Assembly: GCA_910585055.1 (NCBI GenBank)
Contig: CAJUBY010000047.1
Coordinates: 1-13,701 of the forward strand
Source of the DNA: an uncultured Christensenella sp.
GTDB taxonomy: Bacteria; Bacillota; Clostridia; Christensenellales; Pumilibacteraceae
Direction of reading: 5' to 3'
Length of the DNA: 13,701 bases
A program made the translations under genes and the position numbers. Positions within the stretch are counted from its first letter, which is position 1, and the number at the start of each line of letters is the position of its first letter. Shown in pieces: positions 1 to 6,673 of this stretch. Under the pieces are notes generated by a model. That model saw only the letters and a list, made by a program, of their open reading frames with translations, was not told the origin of the DNA and searched no databases.

Positions 1-465
1 GTACACATGATAGATATATTCCGCGGCGAACCGACAGAGCCGAAAAAGCAAAAAGCGCCCGCCGATATAAAGCTTAAAGATCTGTTTACTGAAATACGCG
101 AACATTACGATACTTATACGCTCGACGACGCCGCAAAGTTCATGGGCATGAACCCGAGCTATCTTTCCCGTATATTCACCGACAAGACGGGAATGCACCT
201 TATGCGCTATATCAATTCCGTGCGAGTAGAGAAAGCGGTGGAAATGCTTTTACGCGGCGACGGCAACGTGACCGAAGTCGCGGACAAATGCGGTTTCGGC
301 ACCATACGCAATTTCAACCGTATATTCAAACTGCTTACCGGCTACGCTCCGTCCGCCTTGCCAAAAGGCTATGTGTATGCCGCGACCGACGCGGAACACG
401 GCGAAACGAACGTAAACCCCACTCTGTTCGGCTGCGAACTGGTGGAATGTTCGTCGGTCAAATGA
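1..465 (+). CDS. AraC-family transcriptional regulator, C-terminal part (5' truncated by window)
   Basis: The visible part ends in a typical AraC/XylS DNA-binding domain of two helix-turn-helix units. Counting from the ATG at position 7, the first spans about residues 38-61 (LDDAAKFMGMNPSYLSRIF) and the second about 89-120 (VTEVADKCGFGTIRNFNRIF, then the usual TGYAPSA ending). The frame is open to the first base (codons GTA, CAC before the ATG), and no ribosome binding site can be seen, so the real gene probably starts upstream and carries an effector or receiver domain outside the window. After the HTH there is a tail of about 35 residues with no recognisable motif. AraC proteins of this kind commonly control carbohydrate or stress genes; the target cannot be told from here. 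The next gene is convergent, so this is the end of a plus-strand unit. Family call sure, function unknown. Confidence 0.9.
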   Translation, partial: VHMIDIFRGEPTEPKKQKAPADIKLKDLFTEIREHYDTYTLDDAAKFMGMNPSYLSRIFTDKTGMHLMRYINSVRVEKAVEMLLRGDGNVTEVADKCGFGTIRNFNRIFKLLTGYAPSALPKGYVYAATDAEHGETNVNPTLFGCELVECSSVK

Positions 466-496
466 TCCGATCTCGGTCTGTATTACGAAAACAATA

Positions 497-530
497 CGCC
501 TCGACGCATAAATGTTTCGAGGCGGTTTTA
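497..530. terminator. Bidirectional rho-independent terminator between the AraC-type gene and cls
   Basis: Perfect 8-bp stem CGCCTCGA (497-504) / TCGAGGCG (517-524) with a 12-nt loop. On the plus strand it is followed by GTTTTATTA, and on the minus strand by TATTGTTTT. It therefore could end the AraC-type gene from the left and the cardiolipin synthase gene from the right. Confidence 0.7.
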
Positions 531-600
531 TTAAACAAATCGGCTTTTACCGTACCGCGGCGATCGATCTTGTTTCTATCGATACGCTTTGTTCCATACG

Positions 601-2133
601 TCACATCATCGGCGCGATAAGGCGCAGCAGACTTCTTCCGAGACGGGTCGTAAGAAGCACGTCGTTTATTTTATCCTTGTCCACTTCCTTGCTCACCTTG
701 ATCGTAGAGGTAAAATCGGCTTTCATATCGGCGATGGTATCTACGTTATACAGTATAGCGCCGTCCTCGTAATGAAGGTAGAACGAACGGTAATCCATAT
801 TACACGTGCCTATAAACGCGCGTTCGTCGTCTACGATCACCATTTTCGCGTGGATAAAGCCGGGAGTGTACGTATAAACCTTTACTCCCGCTTTTACCAA
901 TACGGGTACGAACGATTTTGTAGTTGCGTACACGATCTTTTTGTCCGGTATATGCGGTATTATTATCCGAATATCCACGCCCGACCGCGCGGCGTCTATA
1001 AGCGCCGACTGTATCTCATTATCGAGTATAAGATAGGGCGTGGTTATATACACGTATCGTTTGGCGGTAGATATCAGATTTATGAACGCGCTTTCTATCA
1101 GATGCTCGTCTCTGCCGGGTCCGGACGACAGCGGTTGCACGTAACCTACCGCGTCCGCAGAATACGACGTACCGACGTATTTGTAATAATCTACTTTTTC
1201 GTCGGACAGTATGCTCCAGAACGACAGGAACATCGCGGTAAAGCTCCATACCGCGCCGCCCGTAAAACGCATGTGAGTATCCTTCCAGTGTCCGAACCGT
1301 ACTACCTTATTGGCATACTCGTCGGCGATATTGTTTCCGCCGGTATAAGCCGTTTCGCCGTCTATCACGGTTATCTTTCTGTGCGAGCGGTTATTAAGGC
1401 GTATATCGAACGACAACGTTATCTTATTGAACGGCAAGACCTTTACACCGCCTTCCTGCAATCGTTTTATCCCCTTTTTGGGCAGCGTGAACATACTCCC
1501 AACGTCGTCGTATATGAGTTTTACGTCAACGCCGGCACGCGCGCGTTCTATGAGCGCGGCTTCTATACCGTCCCATATCTCGCCGTGCTCGTATATGAAA
1601 TACTCCATAAATATAAACTTCTTCGCTCCGCGTATATCTTCGAGCAGCGCCGGAAAAAATTCGTCGCCCAAGCTGTAATACGTCGTAGACGTGCCGCCGT
1701 ACACAGGGTAAGATCCGGCGTTTAGAACAAGATCCGCACACGTGGAGCCGGTCGGATTGAGCGACGCCCTCGCGTCGAGCAGTTTGGCATTCGTCATGTT
1801 GAGTAGCACTTGCGACACGTCGGCGGCACGCCGGAGTTTTTTGCGCACACGACGCGGCGTATGCTGTCTGCCGAAAAACAAATACACAAGCCACCCGAAA
1901 GCAGGCGCTATCAGTATCAGCATACACCACGACAGCTTGTAGCTGGGATTCATATCGCGCGAAACGATGTACAGGCATATCAAAAAACTGCAAAACTCAA
2001 AAACTATCCAGATCCACCAAAATTGCGCGGCGGCGTAAAGCACGCCTAAAACGATTAGCGCGATCTGTATAAAAAACGACAATACCGTTATTGCCGCTTT
2101 CTGTGTTACCAGTTTTAACAGTTTCCGGAACAT
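601..2133 (-). CDS. cls: Cardiolipin synthase (phospholipase D superfamily)
   Basis: A 510-residue membrane phospholipase-D-type enzyme that condenses two phosphatidylglycerols to cardiolipin and glycerol at the cytoplasmic membrane. The N-terminus has hydrophobic segments at about 15-36, 38-57 and 69-88. Two HKD catalytic motifs are intact: HRKITVID (H251, K253, D258) and HAKMVIVD (H428, K430, D435), each followed by the expected GGxN or GTCN stretch. Length and order match bacterial ClsA-type enzymes. The ATG at 2133 is the first possible start because a TGA lies two codons upstream in frame. No convincing Shine-Dalgarno sequence is visible; ATG triplets in another frame lie just upstream. 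It appears monocistronic, with its own promoter and shared terminator. The partial glycerol-3-phosphate dehydrogenase at the far end of the window also belongs to phospholipid synthesis, but nothing links the two genes. Confidence 0.95.
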   Translation of the reverse strand: MFRKLLKLVTQKAAITVLSFFIQIALIVLGVLYAAAQFWWIWIVFEFCSFLICLYIVSRDMNPSYKLSWCMLILIAPAFGWLVYLFFGRQHTPRRVRKKLRRAADVSQVLLNMTNAKLLDARASLNPTGSTCADLVLNAGSYPVYGGTSTTYYSLGDEFFPALLEDIRGAKKFIFMEYFIYEHGEIWDGIEAALIERARAGVDVKLIYDDVGSMFTLPKKGIKRLQEGGVKVLPFNKITLSFDIRLNNRSHRKITVIDGETAYTGGNNIADEYANKVVRFGHWKDTHMRFTGGAVWSFTAMFLSFWSILSDEKVDYYKYVGTSYSADAVGYVQPLSSGPGRDEHLIESAFINLISTAKRYVYITTPYLILDNEIQSALIDAARSGVDIRIIIPHIPDKKIVYATTKSFVPVLVKAGVKVYTYTPGFIHAKMVIVDDERAFIGTCNMDYRSFYLHYEDGAILYNVDTIADMKADFTSTIKVSKEVDKDKINDVLLTTRLGRSLLRLIAPMM

Positions 2134-2171
2134 ACATCATTAGTTTACCACACGGGTAAGATTTAATCAAG

Positions 2172-2201
2172 CATATATATCAAAAAGTAAAACAGCGTCA
2201 A
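2172..2201 (-). promoter_or_regulatory. Sigma-A-like promoter of cls
   Basis: On the minus strand TTGACG (2201-2196) is followed by a TATATA/TATATG -10 region (2179-2172) at a spacing of 16-18 nt, with TG one base before TATATA (extended -10). Predicted start near 2167, giving a leader of about 34 nt to the ATG. Confidence 0.6.
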
Positions 2202-2208
2202 CACCGCA

Positions 2209-2244
2209 CAAAAATTATAACGGACCGAGTAATCAGTCCGTTAT
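2209..2244 (-). terminator. Rho-independent terminator, distal of two after the signal peptidase gene
   Basis: Perfect 9-bp stem ATAACGGAC (2217-2225) / GTCCGTTAT (2236-2244), loop of 10 nt. Read on the minus strand it is followed by AATTTTTG. It lies just upstream of the cls promoter and would insulate it. Confidence 0.65.
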
Positions 2245-2277
2245 TGCGATAGTTTTAATATTTTAAAAGCAATAAGC

Positions 2278-2303
2278 TACGGCACGGGCAACCGTGCGCC
2301 GTA
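2278..2303 (-). terminator. GC-rich hairpin directly after the signal peptidase gene
   Basis: TACGGCACGG and CCGTGCGCCGTA enclose a GCAA loop (plus-strand reading), giving about 10 base pairs with a two-base bulge. On the minus strand it begins 20 nt after the stop codon and is followed by an imperfect T-rich stretch (CTTATTGCTTTT). Likely the primary terminator, with the 2209-2244 hairpin as a second. Confidence 0.55.
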
Positions 2304-2322
2304 CGGCAATATCTGTCCGCCG

Positions 2323-4101
2323 TCATAACTTTTCCAACAGCTTTCTGTCCGCCGCCATACGCTTAAGCCTGCGAATGGTCTGCGCGCGCGATTTTATGAG
2401 TTTTTGCTCGGCAAAATAAAGTTCTCTGTCCCGTTCGTCCAAAGAATCCAAAAACGCCTGCTTATCCGCCTTTTTGCGTTCGGCGTCCGCCTTGCGTTTT
2501 GCGCGCTGTTCATCGGTAAGCGGTTTGGACGGACGTTTTACGCCTTCCTTTTTATGCGCCGTCCTGTACTCGTTTATCTTTGCCTGTTCGTCGGGCGACA
2601 GCGGTACGGCGGAAGAAAGCAATGCGTTCAACTGCTCCGCCTGCTCAAGCTCGAGCAGCGCCGACTGTGTTCTGTATTCCGTAAAAGCGGCATTATCCGC
2701 CGAATCGGACGTACCGTCTTTAGGCAGACGTTCGCGTTCCTGCGCCGGCGGCAGGATGTTTACGGGCGACGCAGAAACACCCGGCGCTATCTCGACAGCT
2801 CCGCCCGGCAGAGCGCTCAGCACTTCCGCCGCTGCGACGTTTGCGGATACCGGAGTAGACAACGCCGCCTGACGTACGGGAATATTCGGATCGAACGCAC
2901 CCTTACCGTTAAACAGCCTGTCCGGGCCGAGCGGGACGTTGGGCTCGGGCAACTCCGGATATATGATATTCTTTTCGAGCGGCTGACCTATAAAAAAGTC
3001 GGGCGCCGTAGGTATACTCGTCTCGCCTATCTCCTCGAGATTGGGCGCGATGTCGGCACGCAGCCTTACGCCCTGTTGACATAGGATTATGCCGTCGGCG
3101 GTCTGCACCGGAGTAAGCATTATATGCTTGTCGCCGGACAGCGTAGTAAGTACCAATGTCTGTCCGTCCTCCGCCTGCCTCAGTGTAGCGCCGACGGACA
3201 GCGCCGCAGCCAAAGACGCAGGGGTATCGGGCGCCGGCAGCGAATCCAGCATTGCCGCTGTCTCGGGCGTCTGCGGAAGCTCGAAGTTGGTCGCGCCTAT
3301 AAACTCGTTAAGCCGTTCGGCGACGCGTTTGCTCTCCGACCGGGTTTTGGGCTGTTCCGTGACCATTCCCAAAACATCCATCACCGCCGTTATCTCGTGA
3401 ACGTTGTCGTAGCGCAGACTTACGTTGGAAAGCGCCTGCGTTCCCTTTTTGAGCGCAGCGGTCTCCAAAGCTTTGCGCCTACCGTATTTTGCATAGTATT
3501 TTCCGACGAAAAGCGCCGCGGCGAGAGACACAAGCAGAAACAAAAGCAAACTTATGCCGAATCCCGTTTTCAAAAACCCGAACAGCGATCCGAAAAACGC
3601 GCACTTCCGTCCGGTGTATATGCCGACAACGTCGCGCCATTTGGGTTTGTACGGATCGTCCTCGGCGGCATTGTCGCCGCGTGTCGTATACACAGTCTCG
3701 CCGTTTGCATCGGAAATCACTTCCACAACTCTGTGCGTTATAAGAACAGTATCTCCGTCGGCGGTCTTAAATTTATATGTTATAACAGTGCCGTCCTTAC
3801 TTTCGCGCGACGTGCTCGGTCGGATCTCGCCCGTGTCAGTCGGTATTTTCGCGGCTATCATATACCCTTTGGGAATTTCGGGATCCATGGAGTCGGATGT
3901 AACGGAAAACAGTCGGCGATCTCCGAACGTCGGATAATAGCTGTCGGCAAACGCGGACAGCAACGCATTGACTGTAAGAGCGAAGATCAAAACGGTAAGC
4001 AGCGCAATTCCGATCACTGCAAAAACACGTGCCGCGCCTTTGCGTTTTTTCGTATTTTTAGCAAAGTCCCCCGTCGGACTTTGCATCGGCAGGTTTTCCA
4101 T
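2323..4101 (-). CDS. SipW-like signal peptidase (S26 family) with a large cytoplasmic C-terminal extension
   Basis: 592 residues. The first 200 look like the archaeal/ER/SipW branch of type I signal peptidases, which cleave signal peptides on the outer face of the membrane. Visible are a membrane helix at about 26-48, the catalytic serine motif SDSMDPEIP (S71), THRV with H123 at the place where the bacterial type has lysine, the GDN box at 142-144 with acidic residues 147-149, and a second membrane helix at about 181-199. Family members usually end soon after this. Here about 390 more residues follow, predicted cytoplasmic: an unrecognised region (205-365), an Ala/Pro-rich stretch (about 366-465), and a charged, probably helical or coiled-coil tail (about 470-592) rich in K, R, E and A. 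The gene seems to be transcribed alone. No obvious dedicated substrate is encoded beside it. The start was chosen because the promoter places the transcript start within 3 nt of this ATG. Catalytic part fairly sure, extension unknown. Confidence 0.8.
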   Translation of the reverse strand: MENLPMQSPTGDFAKNTKKRKGAARVFAVIGIALLTVLIFALTVNALLSAFADSYYPTFGDRRLFSVTSDSMDPEIPKGYMIAAKIPTDTGEIRPSTSRESKDGTVITYKFKTADGDTVLITHRVVEVISDANGETVYTTRGDNAAEDDPYKPKWRDVVGIYTGRKCAFFGSLFGFLKTGFGISLLLFLLVSLAAALFVGKYYAKYGRRKALETAALKKGTQALSNVSLRYDNVHEITAVMDVLGMVTEQPKTRSESKRVAERLNEFIGATNFELPQTPETAAMLDSLPAPDTPASLAAALSVGATLRQAEDGQTLVLTTLSGDKHIMLTPVQTADGIILCQQGVRLRADIAPNLEEIGETSIPTAPDFFIGQPLEKNIIYPELPEPNVPLGPDRLFNGKGAFDPNIPVRQAALSTPVSANVAAAEVLSALPGGAVEIAPGVSASPVNILPPAQERERLPKDGTSDSADNAAFTEYRTQSALLELEQAEQLNALLSSAVPLSPDEQAKINEYRTAHKKEGVKRPSKPLTDEQRAKRKADAERKKADKQAFLDSLDERDRELYFAEQKLIKSRAQTIRRLKRMAADRKLLEKL

Positions 4102-4110
4102 ATCCGATTT

Positions 4111-4139
4111 ATTATACCACGGTTTTCGTTCCGTGTCAA
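4111..4139 (-). promoter_or_regulatory. Exact consensus promoter of the signal peptidase gene, giving a near-leaderless mRNA
   Basis: On the minus strand TTGACA (4139-4134), 17-nt spacer, TATAAT (4116-4111), with an extended -10 TGG before it. The ATG at 4101 lies only 9 nt after the -10 box, so the predicted start (about 4104-4103) leaves a leader of 1-3 nt. Confidence 0.85.
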
Positions 4140-4168
4140 TAACGGCAACGGGATTTTAACGTATAAGC

Positions 4169-4233
4169 CCACGTCGAGCTCTGTTTATCCGTGCACCTCT
4201 CCGCGACGAAGCCGTAAAAGGATAAATACGTGG
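4169..4233. repeat. Nested inverted repeats in the gap between malG-like and signal peptidase genes
   Basis: Outer arms CCACGT (4169-4174) / ACGTGG (4228-4233) enclose inner arms TTTATCC (4184-4190) / GGATAAA (4220-4226). The right arms are separated by one base, the left arms by nine. The element is upstream of the signal peptidase -35 box and past the operon terminator, so neither neighbour explains it. No coding sequence is evident. It could be a folded small RNA, a protein-binding site or chance. Confidence 0.35.
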
Positions 4234-4269
4234 CGGTCAAAGCTTTAGCGCATCGTGCAAAATAAAATA

Positions 4270-4301
4270 TACAAAATGACAAACGGACGCTTTCGCGTCC
4301 G
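4270..4301 (-). terminator. Rho-independent terminator of the maltodextrin operon
   Basis: On the minus strand a perfect 7-bp stem CGGACGC / GCGTCCG (4301-4295 and 4290-4284) closes a GAAA tetraloop and is followed by TTTGTCATTTTG and further T-rich sequence. It begins 29 nt after the malG-like stop codon. Confidence 0.75.
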
Positions 4302-4330
4302 CCGCCTTTATATGAGAGAAACGATGAGTA

Positions 4331-5212
4331 TCATTCTTTTACCGCGCCGGCAGTCAGTCCGTTTACCATGTATTTTACAAGACAGAAGTACAGGACTATT
4401 ATAAATACCGAGCCTGCCGCGAACCGAGCGAACTCCGTATCGCCGAGGCTCATAAGCCCTACCGCTACGGTATACATATCTTTGTTTTTCAAAAGCAGTT
4501 TGGGCAAAATAAAGTCCGACCACGGCCATGTAAAGGAAGTAAGCAACGTGTATATTATCATGGGCATGGCAATCGGCAGCGTTATCCTTATAAACACTTT
4601 AAAATTACTTGCGCCGTCTATCCTTGCCGCCTCGTACATGGAGTTGGATATAGTATCGAAAAATCCTTTTTGAGTCAGATACCCCATAGGCGCGCCTGCG
4701 GAATAGATAAGAACAAGTCCCCAAAGATTGTCTATCATGTCGAACTGCGTCATAAGCATGTACACCGCGGTCATCGCCATAAAAGACGGGAACATACCCA
4801 GTACCATCGTGGTTTTCATAATTCCCTTGCGCGAGCCGAAACGGAACCGCGACATCACGTATGCGGTGAGTATAACCAGCAAACTGCCCAAAACCGACGA
4901 ACACACCGCAACGATAAGCGTATTCAAAAACCACTGCGGATAATTATATGTCTTTGTATCGGTAAACAGCTTTACAAAGGTATCGACGCTGTACGAGCTC
5001 GGGAAAAAGCCCTTGAACGTATACATCGAGCCGCTTTCCGAAAACGATGCAAGTATAAGCCACAGCACCGGGAAAAAGAATACCGCCGCTATCGCCAGCA
5101 ACCCCAAATACGTAAAAAAGCATTCGGCGAAACGTTTGAACGTAAAGCGTTTGGATATGCGCGATTTTTTGATGCGCTTGTTAATAAGCTTATCAGCTTT
5201 ACTGATCTTCAT
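4331..5212 (-). CDS. MalG/MdxG-like maltodextrin ABC transporter permease
   Basis: 293 residues, the second membrane subunit of a binding-protein-dependent sugar importer (CUT1 type). Hydrophobic segments lie at about 31-57, 95-120, 130-154, 163-183, 207-230 and 268-288, matching the six helices of MalG. The EAA loop that contacts the ATPase is present at about 193-214 (YEAARIDGASNFKVFIRITL). It ends in VKE, close to the usual length. The start ATG overlaps the stop of the MalF-like gene by four bases (ATGA), and AAAGGAGG (5230-5223) lies 10 nt upstream, inside the previous gene, so the two permeases are translationally coupled. It is the last gene of the operon. Maltodextrin is inferred from the neighbouring GH13 enzyme; family membership is clear. 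Confidence 0.93.
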   Translation of the reverse strand: MKISKADKLINKRIKKSRISKRFTFKRFAECFFTYLGLLAIAAVFFFPVLWLILASFSESGSMYTFKGFFPSSYSVDTFVKLFTDTKTYNYPQWFLNTLIVAVCSSVLGSLLVILTAYVMSRFRFGSRKGIMKTTMVLGMFPSFMAMTAVYMLMTQFDMIDNLWGLVLIYSAGAPMGYLTQKGFFDTISNSMYEAARIDGASNFKVFIRITLPIAMPMIIYTLLTSFTWPWSDFILPKLLLKNKDMYTVAVGLMSLGDTEFARFAAGSVFIIVLYFCLVKYMVNGLTAGAVKE

Positions 5213-6651
5213 CTATACATATCCTCCTTTGCGTACGACGGGGATTTAATGTAAACGAACAGCGATATAACCGACGAAATAATAAATATGATTATGCTTA
5301 TAGCCGCGCCGAGCGAATAGTGTTTGTTATCTATCGACAGACTGTACAGCCAGTTTATCAAAAGATCGGTATCGCTCGCAAGGAAGTACCCGTCCACTAT
5401 CAATCCGCCGCGCAGGAAGTAGAACACGCCGAAGTTGTTGAAGTTTGCCATAAACTGCCCTATCAAAACGGGCGTCGTGGCGAAGATCACAAACGGCAAC
5501 GTTATTTTTACGAACTGTGTCCACGGGCTGGCGCCGTCTATCCTTGCCGCCTCGTAAAGATCGGGATTCAAATTGGCAAGTATGCCGGTCGCAAGCAGCA
5601 TACTCGACGGCACGGACAGCCACGCGTTTACAAGCCAGCCTATCGTCCTCGCGCTCCATTTGGAGTCTATACCGAAAAACAGCTTGCCTGTTCCGCCGAA
5701 TTTTTCTATGTAGTAGTTTATCGGACCTTGGTTTGCGAACATAAACTTAAACGCAAGCAAAGTTATAAACCCGGGCACCGCGTATGCAAGCACGGGGAAT
5801 GCACGCCATACCTTTTTGCCCTTTACTATTTTTTTGTTTAAAAGTAATGCGATACCCAGTCCGCCGAAATAGTTGAGGAACGTAGACATGACCGCCCAAA
5901 GTATGTTCCACCCAAGTATCTTTACGAAAGTCGAACCGATAAGCCCGGTCGAGAACAGCTGTTTGAAGTTGGCGAAACCGATCCAACTCACGAGAGAGCC
6001 GGAAAGAACTATCTGTCCGCTGTAATCGGTGAACGCCAGAAATATCATGAAGATTATAGGCAGTATGTTAAATACGAAAACGCCTATCACCGGCAACACC
6101 AACGCCGTAACGTAAAAGTATTTGTCAAACATGCTCGCAAACGACTGCAGGAAACCCGGAGTCGAATTGCCGCGCGCGACATAATCGAAAGTGCGCTGTG
6201 CGTCACGTATGTTTGCCATATGTACCGCGATGTAAAATCCCGTAAAAATAAAAGCGAGCGTACCGAGCAGCATCATTATTACAGAATTATCGCCTTTTAT
6301 ACCCAGCCACGGATTGGCAGGGACGACGCCCAGCGAAAAAAAGTCATACATCGCCTCGCCGCCGGCAAGAACCATATACGTAACGTACGCGGCAACTACA
6401 AGCAAAAACAGTATGCCTTTAACTATCTGTTTCTGCATTATCTGACCCAGTCCGGGCAGACACATAGACGCCTTGACGGGGCGCGGCGCGTTCTTGATAT
6501 AATACAGCCGCGCAGCCGTTCTTTCGGGTATGCGTTTGAATTTTCCGCCTATCCCGAAGAAAAAGCCTTTAAACCGTCCGGGCAGAGCTTTGAACCAATC
6601 GCCCAGTCTTTTACCTACGGGCGGTTTGCCGTGGTATATACCGTCTTCCAC
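5209..6651 (-). CDS. MalF/MdxF-like maltodextrin ABC transporter permease
   Basis: 480 residues, first membrane subunit of the sugar importer. A basic, aromatic cytoplasmic N-terminus (about 1-60) is followed by hydrophobic segments near 78-97, 121-144, 181-208, 243-270, 285-305, 336-360, 387-407 and 447-468, consistent with the eight-helix MalF topology. The EAA loop is at about 367-387 (EAARIDGASPWTQFVKITLP) and should dock to an ATPase of the MsmX/MalK kind, which is not encoded in this window. The start codon is GTG (6651-6649), supported by a strong GGGAGGG site 8 nt upstream (6665-6659). It begins 22 nt after the binding-protein stop and overlaps the MalG-like gene by four bases. Bacillota MdxF proteins carry a similar N-terminal extension, so the length is not odd. 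Confidence 0.93.
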   Translation of the reverse strand: MEDGIYHGKPPVGKRLGDWFKALPGRFKGFFFGIGGKFKRIPERTAARLYYIKNAPRPVKASMCLPGLGQIMQKQIVKGILFLLVVAAYVTYMVLAGGEAMYDFFSLGVVPANPWLGIKGDNSVIMMLLGTLAFIFTGFYIAVHMANIRDAQRTFDYVARGNSTPGFLQSFASMFDKYFYVTALVLPVIGVFVFNILPIIFMIFLAFTDYSGQIVLSGSLVSWIGFANFKQLFSTGLIGSTFVKILGWNILWAVMSTFLNYFGGLGIALLLNKKIVKGKKVWRAFPVLAYAVPGFITLLAFKFMFANQGPINYYIEKFGGTGKLFFGIDSKWSARTIGWLVNAWLSVPSSMLLATGILANLNPDLYEAARIDGASPWTQFVKITLPFVIFATTPVLIGQFMANFNNFGVFYFLRGGLIVDGYFLASDTDLLINWLYSLSIDNKHYSLGAAISIIIFIISSVISLFVYIKSPSYAKEDMYR

Positions 6652-6673
6652 TTATGTTCCCTCCCTTATTTGA

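Noticed and set aside
589..1725. 378-codon plus-strand open frame
   Set aside because: It lies wholly antisense to the cardiolipin synthase gene, whose catalytic motifs are intact; the product is rich in Y, R and V without any recognisable motif, as expected from reverse-strand codon bias.
3124..4248. 374-codon plus-strand open frame
   Set aside because: Antisense shadow of the signal peptidase gene; it has no ribosome binding site and no recognisable domain.
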